A model generated the notes under the pieces. It was not told the origin of the DNA. It worked only from the letters and a program-made list of their open reading frames with translations, and did no database searches. Positions 35,686 to 44,728 of a stretch of DNA of 64,000 nucleotides are shown piece by piece; within the stretch, counting starts at the first letter, position 1, and every line of letters begins with the position of its first letter. The DNA comes from Pseudonocardia sp. ICBG1293 (GTDB taxonomy: Bacteria; Actinomycetota; Actinomycetes; Mycobacteriales; Pseudonocardiaceae). Location of the stretch: assembly GCF_020131355.1 (NCBI RefSeq), contig NZ_JAHLEL010000044.1, forward strand, positions 620,001 to 684,000, given 5' to 3'. The translations under genes and the position numbers were made by a program.

Positions 35686-37307
35686 GACACCCCGGCTTTC
35701 CTACCGGCGATCGCAGCGAGCAGCTCTGCGGTGTACTCGTCGCGCGGGTCGTCGAACAGCTCCGCGGTGGGCCGCAGCTCGCGGAGCCGTCCGTCGCGCA
35801 GGACACCGGTACGGTGCGCGACCCGCCGGACCACGGCGAGGTCGTGCGAGATGAACAGGTAGGACAGGCCGTCGCGCTGCTGCAGCTCGGCGAGCAGCTC
35901 CAGCACCTGGGCCTGCACCGAGACGTCGAGTGCGGAGACCGGCTCGTCGGCCACGACGAGGTCCGGCGACAGCGACAGCGCCCGGGCGATCGCGACCCGC
36001 TGGCGCTGCCCACCGGACAGCTCCTCGGGTCGCCGGTCGAGCACCCCGGAGGGCAGCGCGACCCGGTCGACGAGCTCCGCGGCGCGGTCGGCCTGCTCGG
36101 CGAACGAGCCGACGGAGAACGCCCGCAGCGGCTCGGTGACGATCTCGCGGACGGCGAACCGGGGATCCAGCGAGGCGTAGGGGTTCTGGTAGATCAGCTG
36201 GGCGCGGCGGCGCAGCGCCCGCCACGCCTCGCCGCGGACGCGGGTGACGTCCTCGCCGTCGAGGAGCACCTGCCCGGAGGTGGGGTCCTCCAGGCGCAGC
36301 AGCAGCCGCGCCGTCGTCGACTTGCCCGACCCGGACTCCCCGACCAGTGCGACGGTCTCGCCGCGGGCGATCGTGAACGACACCCCGTCCACGGCGCGGT
36401 GGGTGCGCCGCGTCCAGGACCCACGGGCCCGCGGCAGCGGGAACTCCTTGACCAGGTCGCGGACCTCGGCGACCGGGGGGCCCGCGGTGTCGACCGGCGG
36501 CAGCACCGGCGGGGCGGTGAGCGCCAGACCGGGGGCGGCGGCGAGCAGTTCCCGGGTGTAGGGGTCCTGCGCCCCGGCGAGCAGCTCGGCCGGGGTGCCC
36601 TGCTCCACGACCCGGCCGTGCCGCATCACGACGATCCGGTCGGCCCGGTCGGTGGCCACGGCGAGATCGTGGGTGATCAGCAGCAGCGCGGTCCCCAGGT
36701 CGCAACGCAGCGCGTCGAGGTGGTCGAGGATCCGCCGGGCCACCGTCGCGTCCAGGGCGCTGGTCGGCTCGTCGGCGACGACCAGCGCGGGCCCGGCGGC
36801 GATGGCGATCGCGATGAGGACACGCTGGCGCATCCCGCCGGACAGCTGGTGGGGGTACTGCCCGGCGCGGGTGTCCGGGTCGTCGAGACCCGCCTGCCCG
36901 AGCAGCGCGACGGCGCGGGCCGGCGCCGAACGGCGGTCGGCGAGCCCGTGGGTGCGCAGGACCTCGGCGACCTGCACGCCGACCTTCTGCACCGGGTTGA
37001 GCGCGACGCCCGGGTCCTGCGGGACGAACCCGATCCGGGCGCCGCGCACCGACCGGTACGCGCGCTCGGGCAGCCCGGTGAGGGTGGTGCCGGCGAGGGT
37101 GACGGTGCCCGCGGTGACGGCCCCCGCGGCGGGCAGCAGCCCGAGCACCGCCGCGGCGAGGGTGGTCTTGCCCGACCCGGACTCCCCGACGACGGCGACG
37201 ACCTCTCCGGGCGCGACGGTCAGGTCGACGCCGCGTACGGCGTGCACCGTCCCGCCGCCCCCGGCGTAGGCGACCTCCAGGCCCGCCACCTGCAACAGGG
37301 CGCTCAC
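35682..37307 (-). CDS. Dpp/Opp-type ABC ATPase, two cassettes fused
   Basis: A 541-residue DppD-DppF-type fusion energising the peptide/nickel-class importer. Cassette 1 has Walker A GESGSGKTTL and signature LSGGMRQRV with Walker B LVVADEPTSALD. Cassette 2 has GESGSGKSTT, LSGGQRQRV and LVVADEPVSALD. GTG at 37307 overlaps the permease stop (GTGA). The operon's two flavin monooxygenases suggest an organosulfur or other small organic cargo rather than peptides. Confidence 0.92.
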   Translation of the reverse strand: MSALLQVAGLEVAYAGGGGTVHAVRGVDLTVAPGEVVAVVGESGSGKTTLAAAVLGLLPAAGAVTAGTVTLAGTTLTGLPERAYRSVRGARIGFVPQDPGVALNPVQKVGVQVAEVLRTHGLADRRSAPARAVALLGQAGLDDPDTRAGQYPHQLSGGMRQRVLIAIAIAAGPALVVADEPTSALDATVARRILDHLDALRCDLGTALLLITHDLAVATDRADRIVVMRHGRVVEQGTPAELLAGAQDPYTRELLAAAPGLALTAPPVLPPVDTAGPPVAEVRDLVKEFPLPRARGSWTRRTHRAVDGVSFTIARGETVALVGESGSGKSTTARLLLRLEDPTSGQVLLDGEDVTRVRGEAWRALRRRAQLIYQNPYASLDPRFAVREIVTEPLRAFSVGSFAEQADRAAELVDRVALPSGVLDRRPEELSGGQRQRVAIARALSLSPDLVVADEPVSALDVSVQAQVLELLAELQQRDGLSYLFISHDLAVVRRVAHRTGVLRDGRLRELRPTAELFDDPRDEYTAELLAAIAGRKAGVS

Positions 37308-38209
37308 GCCGACCGCCCCCACTCGCCGTCCAGGGCCCGGGAGATGCGGTTGACCGACAGCACGGTCGCGGCGATGACCAGGCCGGGCATCGCGCACACC
37401 CACCACGCGACGGCCAGGTAGTTGCGCCCGTCGGCGACCAGGGTGCCCCACTCCGAGGCCGGTGGCGGTGCGCCGTACCCGAGGAAGCTCAGCGCGGACA
37501 CCGCGAGGATCGCCAGGCCGAACTCGAGCACCGCGAGCACCACGACCGGCCCGGCCGCATTGGGCAGGACGTGGCGCCACAGCGAGGTGTACCACCGGGT
37601 GCCGACGGCGCGGGCGGCCTCGACGTAGAGGGCCCGGCGCACCCGCAGGGTCTCGGCGCGCATCACCCGGGCGAAGCTGGCCACGCTGGCGACGCCGACC
37701 GCGATCGCGACCTTCAGCGTGCCGAAGCCGAGCGCGGTGATCAGCGCCAGGGAGAGCAGGATCGCCGGGATCGCGAGCAGCACGTCGACGCCGCGCATGA
37801 GGACCTCGTCGACCCAGCCGCCCGCGAACCCGGCGACGAGCCCGATCAGCCCGCCCGCGACGAGCGCGACGGCGACCGCGACCACGGTGGCCTGCAGGGA
37901 CAGCGAGGCGCCGTGCACGACCCTGGTCCAGACGTCGCGGCCCAGGTGGTCGGTGCCGAACCAGTGGCCCGGCCCCGGCGGGGCGAGCCGGCGGGCGGTG
38001 TCCCCGATGGCGGGGTCACCGGGGGCGAGCAGGGACGGCACGAACGCCGCGGTCAGCACGAGCACCACGACCGCCACGGCGAGCACCAGCCCGGGCCGGG
38101 TCCGCAGGAAGCGCCCGAGCCGGGCCGCCGGGCGGCGCGGGGCCGGGCCGGGTTCCGGGCGGGCGTCGGGCGCGGCCGGGGACAGCAGGCCGCGGTCGAG
38201 CAGGGTCAT
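37304..38209 (-). CDS. ABC permease, DppC type
   Basis: A 301-residue inner-membrane permease with an N-terminal cytoplasmic segment, one early helix, GHWFGTDHLGRDVWTRVVHGA, and the EAA loop (EAARAVGTRWYTSLWRHVLPNA). GHWFGTDHLGRD is diagnostic of the DppC/OppC group. It overlaps both neighbours by 4 bp. Confidence 0.92.
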   Translation of the reverse strand: MTLLDRGLLSPAAPDARPEPGPAPRRPAARLGRFLRTRPGLVLAVAVVVLVLTAAFVPSLLAPGDPAIGDTARRLAPPGPGHWFGTDHLGRDVWTRVVHGASLSLQATVVAVAVALVAGGLIGLVAGFAGGWVDEVLMRGVDVLLAIPAILLSLALITALGFGTLKVAIAVGVASVASFARVMRAETLRVRRALYVEAARAVGTRWYTSLWRHVLPNAAGPVVVLAVLEFGLAILAVSALSFLGYGAPPPASEWGTLVADGRNYLAVAWWVCAMPGLVIAATVLSVNRISRALDGEWGRSA

Positions 38210-39156
38210 CGGGAACTCCCGGAGGCGACGGCGACCCGCGGGTCGAGCAGCGGGTAGGCCAGGTCGACGAGCAGGTTGACCACCACGAAGGCGAGCGCCG
38301 CGAAGAGCACGATCCCCTGCACGACGGGGATGTCCTGCGCCCCCACCGACGCGACGGTGAGCCGGCCGAGACCGGGCCGGGTGAACACCGTCTCGACGAC
38401 GACGGACCCGGCGAGCACGTTGCCGACGACGTAGCCGAGGACGGTGAGGGCGGGGATCGCGGCGTTGCCCAACGCGTGCCGCAGGTGCACGGCGGCCTCG
38501 CCGACCCCCTTGGCGCGGGCGGTGGTGACGTACGGCGAGTCCAGCGACTGGGTGAGGCTCTTCGCGAGCACCTGGGCGACGAGCGCACCGGTCGGCAGCC
38601 CGAGGGTGACCGCGGGCAGGATCAGCGACTCCGGGCCGCGGTCCCCGACCGAGGGCAGCCACCCGAGGGAGAACGAGAACAGCTGCACCAGCATCAGCCC
38701 GACCCAGAACACCGGCAGCGACACCGCCAGCGACGGGAGCGACGACAGCACCTGACGCAGCCACGGCGACCGGACCCAGGTGGCCGCGACCGCGACCGCG
38801 GTCCCGCCGACGACGGCGACCAGCAGCCCGGCGGCCGCGATCTGCAGGGTCGGCGGGAGTGCCTCGGCGACCGCGGACCGCACGTCCTGCCCGCTGGCGA
38901 ACGACGTCCCGAGGTCCCCGTGCAGCGCGGCCCAGAGCTTCGTCACGTACTGCACCGGCAACGGCTGGTCGAGGCCGTAGCGGGCGCGCAGGGCGTCGAG
39001 CTCGGCCGGGGACACCGGCTCACCGTCCGAGGCCGACGCCATGGTCGCGACCGGGTCGCCGGGCAGCAGGTAGAGCACGACGAAGCTGACCGTCCACGCC
39101 GCCCACGCCACGACGACGGCGAGCCCGAGCCGCCGCAGCAGGTAGGGAAGGGTCAT
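38206..39156 (-). CDS. ABC permease, DppB type
   Basis: A 316-residue permease: the N-terminal LLRRLGLAVVVAWAAWTVSF, the LYLLPGDPV motif, RARYGLDQPLPVQY, and the EAA loop TTARAKGVGEAAVHLRHALGNA are typical of DppB/OppB. Translationally coupled to the binding protein upstream (ATGA overlap). Confidence 0.92.
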   Translation of the reverse strand: MTLPYLLRRLGLAVVVAWAAWTVSFVVLYLLPGDPVATMASASDGEPVSPAELDALRARYGLDQPLPVQYVTKLWAALHGDLGTSFASGQDVRSAVAEALPPTLQIAAAGLLVAVVGGTAVAVAATWVRSPWLRQVLSSLPSLAVSLPVFWVGLMLVQLFSFSLGWLPSVGDRGPESLILPAVTLGLPTGALVAQVLAKSLTQSLDSPYVTTARAKGVGEAAVHLRHALGNAAIPALTVLGYVVGNVLAGSVVVETVFTRPGLGRLTVASVGAQDIPVVQGIVLFAALAFVVVNLLVDLAYPLLDPRVAVASGSSR

Positions 39157-40790
39157 CGCGCGTCGGACTTCCAGGCGTCGTGGAGCTGGATGCGCGAGGA
39201 CGCGTCGAACGCGACCCCGTGCGCGTCCGGGCCGACACCGAGCACGGTGGTGAGCTCGACGACGGGCGCGGTGTCGAACCGCTCGGCGAGCAGCTTCTGC
39301 GCCTGCCCGGCGAGCGCCGCGCGCTGCGCGGGGTCCACCGTCGCGGCCTGGGCCAGCAGCGGTGCCTGCAGCGGCCCGTCGGGCAGCCGGTACCGGTTGG
39401 TCCCGTCGGTGCCGTAGGTCGACCGCAGGATGTCGGGGTCGGCCCGGGTCAGGTTGCCCCACGCGGCGACGAAGTCACCGCCGTCGAGGACGACCTGGGT
39501 CTCGGCGATCTGGACCTCGCGCAGCTGGAGGTCGATCCCGATCCGGCGCAGCTGCTGCTGGATCAGCTCCAGCGCGGGCTTGGTCGTACCGATGTTCTGC
39601 GCGAACGTCAGCGGCACGGTCAGCCGCTGGCCGCCCTTGGCGCGGATGCCGTCCGGGCCCGGCACCCAGCCGGCACGGTCGAGCGCGGCGGTCGCGGCGG
39701 CCGGGTCGTACCCGACGAGTGCGGACTGGTCGGCGTAGGACGGCGTCGTCGAGGACAGCGGGCTCGTCGCCGCCCGGGTCTGGCTCGGGTACACCGCGGC
39801 GACGACCTCGTCGCGGTCGACGCCCCGGCTCACCGCCTCCCGGACGGCGGCGTCGGCCCCCAGCGGGGTGGCCTGGTTGAAGGTGATCCCGAACGGCAGG
39901 CCCGGGTTCGGCCGGGCCGGGAGCTGCACTTCCGCCCCGGTCAGCGGGGCCTCGTCCTGCTGACCGACGCTGGCGATCGCATCGACCTCGCCGGACTGCA
40001 CGCTGCCCGCACGCACCCCGGACTCCGGGACGACGCGGAACTCGGCCCGGTCGAGCCAGGCCTCGCCGGGGTGGGTGAACAGCTGCGAGCCCCAGTCGTA
40101 GCCGGCTCGCTTCGCGAGCACGGTGACGTCGTTCTTCGCGTAGCGCTCGAGGGTGAACGGCCCGGAGCCGACCACACCGGCGCAGCGCTCGTCGTCGGAG
40201 CGGACGGCGCTGGCCGGGGACAGCAGGCCGAGGCTGTGGGTCGAGGTGCCCTGCAGGAACTGCACGTTGGGCTCGGCGAACCGGACGGTGAACTCGGTGG
40301 GGCTCACGACGTCGGTACCGGCGTAGCCGGAGAGGTAGCCCTTGGGGAGGGCGCCGCGGGCGCCGAGGCTCTCCACCCGGTCGAAGTTCGCCTTGACCGC
40401 GGCCGCGTCGACCGGTGCGCCGTCGGAGAACGTCGCGCCGGACCGCAGGGTGAACGTCCACGCCGTCGCCTCGGCGTTCGACGACCAGCGGGTCGCCAGC
40501 CAGGGCACGATCGCGCCGGAGGCGGGGTCCTGGTCGGTGAGCGAGTCGACGATCTGGCGCAGCGAGTAGACCGAGTCGTTGCTCTGCACCTGCTGGGGGT
40601 CGGCGCAGCCCTGGTCCGACGACACCGCGAACACCAGCGTCCCGCCGGGCCGGGGCGGCCCCGCGTCGGCGTCGCCGCCGGTACCGGAGCCGCAGGCGGT
40701 GAGGGTGAGCGCGGTGGCGGCGAGCAGCACCGCAGCGCGTCCGCCGGGGAGGTGACGCCGCGGCGAGCGGGACGGCCGGGGGAACCTCAC
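39153..40790 (-). CDS. ABC substrate-binding lipoprotein (SBP_bac_5 family)
   Basis: A 545-residue extracytoplasmic binding protein for the adjacent Dpp-type permeases. Its signal peptide ends in lipobox LTAC-GSG. The mature part has PGGTLVFAVSSDQGCADPQQ, WLATRWSSNAEATAWTFTLR, GATFSDGAPVDAAAVKANFD and VGSGPFTLERY, typical of family 5. Ligand unknown; the neighbouring monooxygenases favour an organosulfur compound. Confidence 0.9.
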   Translation of the reverse strand: MRFPRPSRSPRRHLPGGRAAVLLAATALTLTACGSGTGGDADAGPPRPGGTLVFAVSSDQGCADPQQVQSNDSVYSLRQIVDSLTDQDPASGAIVPWLATRWSSNAEATAWTFTLRSGATFSDGAPVDAAAVKANFDRVESLGARGALPKGYLSGYAGTDVVSPTEFTVRFAEPNVQFLQGTSTHSLGLLSPASAVRSDDERCAGVVGSGPFTLERYAKNDVTVLAKRAGYDWGSQLFTHPGEAWLDRAEFRVVPESGVRAGSVQSGEVDAIASVGQQDEAPLTGAEVQLPARPNPGLPFGITFNQATPLGADAAVREAVSRGVDRDEVVAAVYPSQTRAATSPLSSTTPSYADQSALVGYDPAAATAALDRAGWVPGPDGIRAKGGQRLTVPLTFAQNIGTTKPALELIQQQLRRIGIDLQLREVQIAETQVVLDGGDFVAAWGNLTRADPDILRSTYGTDGTNRYRLPDGPLQAPLLAQAATVDPAQRAALAGQAQKLLAERFDTAPVVELTTVLGVGPDAHGVAFDASSRIQLHDAWKSDAR

Positions 40791-42166
40791 GAGGCCACCG
40801 CCGACCGGCGCTCGCCGAACCGCGACGGGCTCGCGAGCCCGAGGTTGTCCCGCAACGTCGAACCCGGGGTGTAGTCGGTCCGGAACACACCACGCTCCTG
40901 GAGGATGGGCACCATCCGGTCGACGACCTCGTCGAGGCCGGACGGGCTGACGTGCGAGCCGAGGATGAAGCCGTCGGAGGCGTCGGACTGCACGTAGCGG
41001 TCGATCTCGTCGGCCACGTGCTCCGGGGTCCCGACGAACACCGCGCGGTCGAAGACGTGCTTGACCGTGTCGCGCAGCGAGTACCCGTGGGCCTGCGCGA
41101 GCTCGCGCCAGGCGGCGACCGTCGCGTGCGCGTCCTGGGTCAGCGGCGCCCGGCCCTCGATCCACTTCGGAGCCTCGGGGGTGGGCTCGACGTCGGGCAG
41201 CGGGCCGTCCGGGTCGTAGGCCGACAGGTCCCGGTTCCACACCATCTCGGCGAGCACGATCGAGGTCCAGGGGTCGACCTGCTGGTCGTGGATGTGTTCG
41301 TGGCGTTCACGGGCCTCGACGGCGGTGTCGCCGAGCACGACGCCCGCGCTGGGCAGGATCCGCACCTCGTCGGGGTCGCGGCCGGCCTTGCGGACCCGGG
41401 CCTTGACGTCGTCGTAGAAGGCGCGGGCCTCGTCGAACTTCTGGTACCGGGAGAAGATCGCGTCGGCGGACGCGGCGGCGAAGTCGCGGCCGGCCGGGGA
41501 CTCCCCGGCCTGCAGGACCACCGGGTGGCCCTGCGGGCTGCGCGGGGTGGTGAAGCGCCCGGCGATGTCGAACTGGTTGCCGGAGACGGCGAAGTCGCCG
41601 ACGTGGCCGTCGCGCAGGAACGTGCCCGAGGCCACGTCGGCGACGACCGCGTCGGAGCCCCAGGAGTCCCACAGCGCGCGGACCGCGGCGAGGGTCTCCC
41701 CCGCGCGCTCGTAGCGCTGGTGGTGGCCGAGGTAGGCACCGCGGCGGAAGTTCTCGCCGGTGGGGGCGTCGGAACTGATCACGACGTTCCACGCGGCCCG
41801 TCCGCCGGAGAGCAGGTCCAGCGTGGCGAACTTGCGGGCCAGCTCGTAGGGCTCGTTGAACGTGGAGTTGATGGTGCCGGCGAGCCCGATGTGGTCGGTC
41901 ACCGCGGCGAGCGCGGCGAGCACCGTGAAGGTGTCCGGGCGCCCCAGGACGTCCTGGTCGAAGACCTCGCCGCCGCGGGTGCGCAGCCGCAGCCCCTCGG
42001 CCAGGAACAGCAGGTCGAGCCGGCCGCGCTCGGCGGTGCGCGCCCAGTGCTCGAAGGACTCCCAGTCGATGTGGCTGCCGGAGGCGGGGTCGCTCCAGAC
42101 GGTGTCGTGGTTGACGCCGGGGAAGTAGGCGCCGAGCACGATCTGCTTCCTGCCGGTCCTGCTCAT
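40787..42166 (-). CDS. Flavin-dependent monooxygenase, NtaA/SnaA/DszA family
   Basis: A 459-residue LLM monooxygenase needing FMNH2. It has IVLGAYFPGVNHDTVW, AERGRLDLLFLAEGLRL, LDLLSGGRAAWNVVISSDAP, GHPVVLQAGESPAGRDFAA and the C-terminal FVGTPEHVADEI helix, close to nitrilotriacetate and DBT-sulfone monooxygenases. Both ends overlap neighbours by 4 bp. Probably cleaves a C-S or C-N bond of the transported compound; no FMN reductase gene is visible in the window. Confidence 0.9.
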   Translation of the reverse strand: MSRTGRKQIVLGAYFPGVNHDTVWSDPASGSHIDWESFEHWARTAERGRLDLLFLAEGLRLRTRGGEVFDQDVLGRPDTFTVLAALAAVTDHIGLAGTINSTFNEPYELARKFATLDLLSGGRAAWNVVISSDAPTGENFRRGAYLGHHQRYERAGETLAAVRALWDSWGSDAVVADVASGTFLRDGHVGDFAVSGNQFDIAGRFTTPRSPQGHPVVLQAGESPAGRDFAAASADAIFSRYQKFDEARAFYDDVKARVRKAGRDPDEVRILPSAGVVLGDTAVEARERHEHIHDQQVDPWTSIVLAEMVWNRDLSAYDPDGPLPDVEPTPEAPKWIEGRAPLTQDAHATVAAWRELAQAHGYSLRDTVKHVFDRAVFVGTPEHVADEIDRYVQSDASDGFILGSHVSPSGLDEVVDRMVPILQERGVFRTDYTPGSTLRDNLGLASPSRFGERRSAVAS

Positions 42167-43422
42167 GCGGTCGCTCCGGAGAGGGTCGGTACGGCGGCGG
42201 GATCCGCCCCGGTGGCGTAGCGGCTGACCGGGCGGGGCAGCCCGAAGCGCGCGCGCAGGGTGGACTCGCCGTAGGCGGTGCGGAACACGCCCCGTGTCTG
42301 CAGTTCGGGGACCAGGCCGTCGACGATCGCGTCCAGGTCGGTCGGGAGGACGGCCGGTCGCAGCCGGTAACCGTCCAGACCGGCGCGGCGCCAGGACAGC
42401 AGGGTGTCGGCGAGCCCGGCCGGCGTGGTCGCCAGGACGGCCGCGTCCGAGGAGAGCGGGTCGAGGGCGTCGAGGCGGGCGAGCCGCTCGCGGGCGGCGC
42501 GTTCGGTCGGCTCCAGGACCACGACGACGTCGCCGAGGATCCGCAGCGGCGGCGCGGTGCGGCCCACGGCGGCCTCGGCGGCGCGGACCTGGGCGACGAT
42601 GCGGGCGGCGTCATCGTCGTCGTGCGGGGTGGTGAACACGACGTCGCCGACGCGGGCGGCGAGCAGCGCCGGGTCGTAGCCGTGGGCCAGCGAGACGACC
42701 AGCGGCTGGCCCTGCGGCGGGCGCGGCACGATCGACGGACCGGCGACGCCGAAGTGCTCCCCGGCGAAGTCGACCCGGTGCAGCCGGTCCCGGTCGACGA
42801 AGCGCCCGGTCAGCGCGTCGCGGATCTCGGCGTCGTCCTCCCAGGAGTCCCAGAGCCTGCGCACGACCTCGACGGCGTCGGCGGCCTCGCCGAACAGCTC
42901 GGCGACGAGCTCGCGGCCGGCCGGGGTGCCCAGGTCCTCGCGACGGATCCCGGGGACGGTACGACGTCCGAAGTGGGCGGCCTCGTCGGGACGTACCGAG
43001 GTCTGCACCCGCCAGCCGGCGCGGCCGTGGCTGTCGTGGTCGAGCGTCGACAGCGCGGACGCCACGTGGAACGGCTCGGTGTGGGTGGTCGTGACGGTGG
43101 GGACCAGTCCGATCCGTGACGTCGTCGGGGCGAGGAAGGCGGCGACCAGCGAGGCGTCGAGGCGCCCCTGCACCCGGTCGGTGCGACGGTCGGCGCCGCT
43201 CAGGTGGTCCCCGGACTGCAGTCCGAGCGCGTCCTCGATCGTCAGCAGGTCCAGCAGCCCGCGCTCGGCGGTGCGGGCCAGGTCGGCCCAGTACCGCGCG
43301 GAGAAGAGGTCGCCGGGCCGGGCGCCGGGCTCGCGCCAGGCGGCGGGGTGCCAGCCGGCGCCGTCGAGCGCGACGGCCAGGTGCAGGGCACCCGGACCGG
43401 TGGTGGTGTCCGATGTGGACAT
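42163..43422 (-). CDS. Luciferase-like flavin monooxygenase, first operon gene
   Basis: A 419-residue LLM-family protein, more divergent: LDLLTIEDALGLQSGD, LVPTVTTTHTEPFHVASALSTLDHDSHGRAGWRVQTS and the phosphate loop GQPLVVSLAHG. It is shorter and lacks the usual QAGxS sequence, suggesting a different substrate from its neighbour. It begins 96 bp downstream of a family A Cys leader peptide and heads a seven-gene minus-strand operon ending at 35350. Confidence 0.86.
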   Translation of the reverse strand: MSTSDTTTGPGALHLAVALDGAGWHPAAWREPGARPGDLFSARYWADLARTAERGLLDLLTIEDALGLQSGDHLSGADRRTDRVQGRLDASLVAAFLAPTTSRIGLVPTVTTTHTEPFHVASALSTLDHDSHGRAGWRVQTSVRPDEAAHFGRRTVPGIRREDLGTPAGRELVAELFGEAADAVEVVRRLWDSWEDDAEIRDALTGRFVDRDRLHRVDFAGEHFGVAGPSIVPRPPQGQPLVVSLAHGYDPALLAARVGDVVFTTPHDDDDAARIVAQVRAAEAAVGRTAPPLRILGDVVVVLEPTERAARERLARLDALDPLSSDAAVLATTPAGLADTLLSWRRAGLDGYRLRPAVLPTDLDAIVDGLVPELQTRGVFRTAYGESTLRARFGLPRPVSRYATGADPAAVPTLSGATA

Positions 43423-43518
43423 GCATTGTCGCTTTCTCGCCGCGGGGTGCGCGACGGGGCGGAGAGCCTGGGGAGGACGGGGGCCACCAGTGGCGGCGGC
43501 GCCCGGAGCGGACTCCGG

Positions 43519-43617
43519 TCAGCCCCGACAGGTGGCGCCGGCGACCCGCATCAGGTCGACGTGCCGGCGGTACCGGGGGTGGTGTGCGGCACGCACCTGA
43601 TCGGCGACCGTGCGCAT
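43519..43617 (-). CDS. Cys-type leader peptide, family A (32 aa)
   Basis: ATG at 43617 preceded by GGAGGAAACC, an excellent ribosome site; the peptide ends RYRRHVDLMRVAGATCRG then stop. The HVD-x-x-R-V-A-G-x-x-C-R core matches leaders at 19201, 54346 and 61387. It precedes the transporter/monooxygenase operon by 96 bp. Unlike those at 54346 and 61387 it is not obviously leaderless. The 216 bp further upstream to the IS nest must contain its promoter. Confidence 0.8.
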   Translation of the reverse strand: MRTVADQVRAAHHPRYRRHVDLMRVAGATCRG

Positions 43618-43888
43618 GGTTTCCTCCATCGATCCCGGCTGGAGCACCCGCACCCGCGGGTGGCGGGGGGTTGCTGCGGCGTCGTCGAACCGGGTCTCTC
43701 GGCCGCTCGGAGATGGTGTGCGTGCCGACTGTAGGTATGCGGTGCCCGACGGTGTCAACCCGCATCGCGACCGAGTGACCCGCACCGCAGCGAGCCTCCC
43801 GACCTGCGGAATCACCACCCGGATGCCGCGCTAGTGTTGCGGTAACTAGGTTACTTTACTCACGGGCTGGTTTACGGGATCATGAGCT

Positions 43889-44533
43889 GTGCCGTTGACT
43901 GTGACCGTGGACGTTCCGGCCGCCGACCGCGAGGTGCTGGAGTCCTGGCTGCGTTCCTCGTCGGTTTCGGCGGGACTGGCCCGACGGGGCAGGATCGTGT
44001 TGCTGGCCGCGGACGGGGTGGCGGTCAAGGACATCGTCACACTGGTCGGGGCGTCGAAGGCGACGGTGATCGGGTGGAAGAAGCGTTACGCCGCTGAGGG
44101 GATCGCCGGGCTGGCCGACCGGCCCAAGGCGGGCCGGCCGCCGGTGATCGACGAGGTCGCGGTCGTGCTCGCCACGCTGGAACCGCCGCCTGAGCGGCTC
44201 GGAGTCACGCACTGGTCGTCACGGCTGCTCGGTGCCGAGCTCGGGATCTCCCACGTGTGGATCGGCAAGATTTGGCGGCGGTGGGGGCTGCAGCCGTGGA
44301 AGTCCGAGACGTTCAAGTTCTCCACCGATCCCGAGCTCGAAGCCAAGGTCCGCGACATCGTCGGGTTGTATCTGAACCCGCCGGACAAGGCCGTCGTGCT
44401 CTGCGTCGACGAGAAATCCCAGGTCCAGGCCCTGGACCGGACAGCGCCGATCCTGCCGATCATGCCCGGTATCCCGGAGAAACGGACGCATGACTACGTC
44501 ACTACGTCCGTCACGGCACCACCACGCTGTTAG
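43889..44533 (+). pseudogene. IS630 transposase N-terminal fragment
   Basis: The first 200 or so residues match the intact copy at 49696 (helix-turn-helix KDIVTLVGASKATVIGWKKR, first catalytic Asp in VVLCVDEKSQ). An 8-bp duplication around 44500 shifts the frame and produces a premature stop; a C-to-A change (TTC to TTA) near 44531 also distinguishes it. The remainder lies beyond the nested IS at 49212-49641. Confidence 0.92.
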
Positions 44534-44537
44534 CGGC

Positions 44538-44636
44538 GTTAGAGGTCGCGACCGGGCGGGTCGAGCAGGCGTGCCTGCCGCGGCATCGCCATCAGGAGTT
44601 CCTGCGGTTCCTCAAGCAGGTCGCGAAGGCCTACCC
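44538..44636. repeat. 99-bp target duplication, left copy
   Basis: Starts GTTAGAGGTCGCGACC and ends GCGAAGGCCTACCC. Identical to 49212-49310 by inspection; both derive from a single segment of the IS630 transposase gene. It directly abuts the left inverted repeat of the IS1634-like element. Confidence 0.93.
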
Positions 44637-44728
44637 CTGAGTTGCACAGGTAGTCGGGGGTTGTGAGGTGTCGTTGCTGGTCAGCGGGCTGTGGGGTCGG
44701 GATCTGGGGCACTAATCGGTAGTCTCGG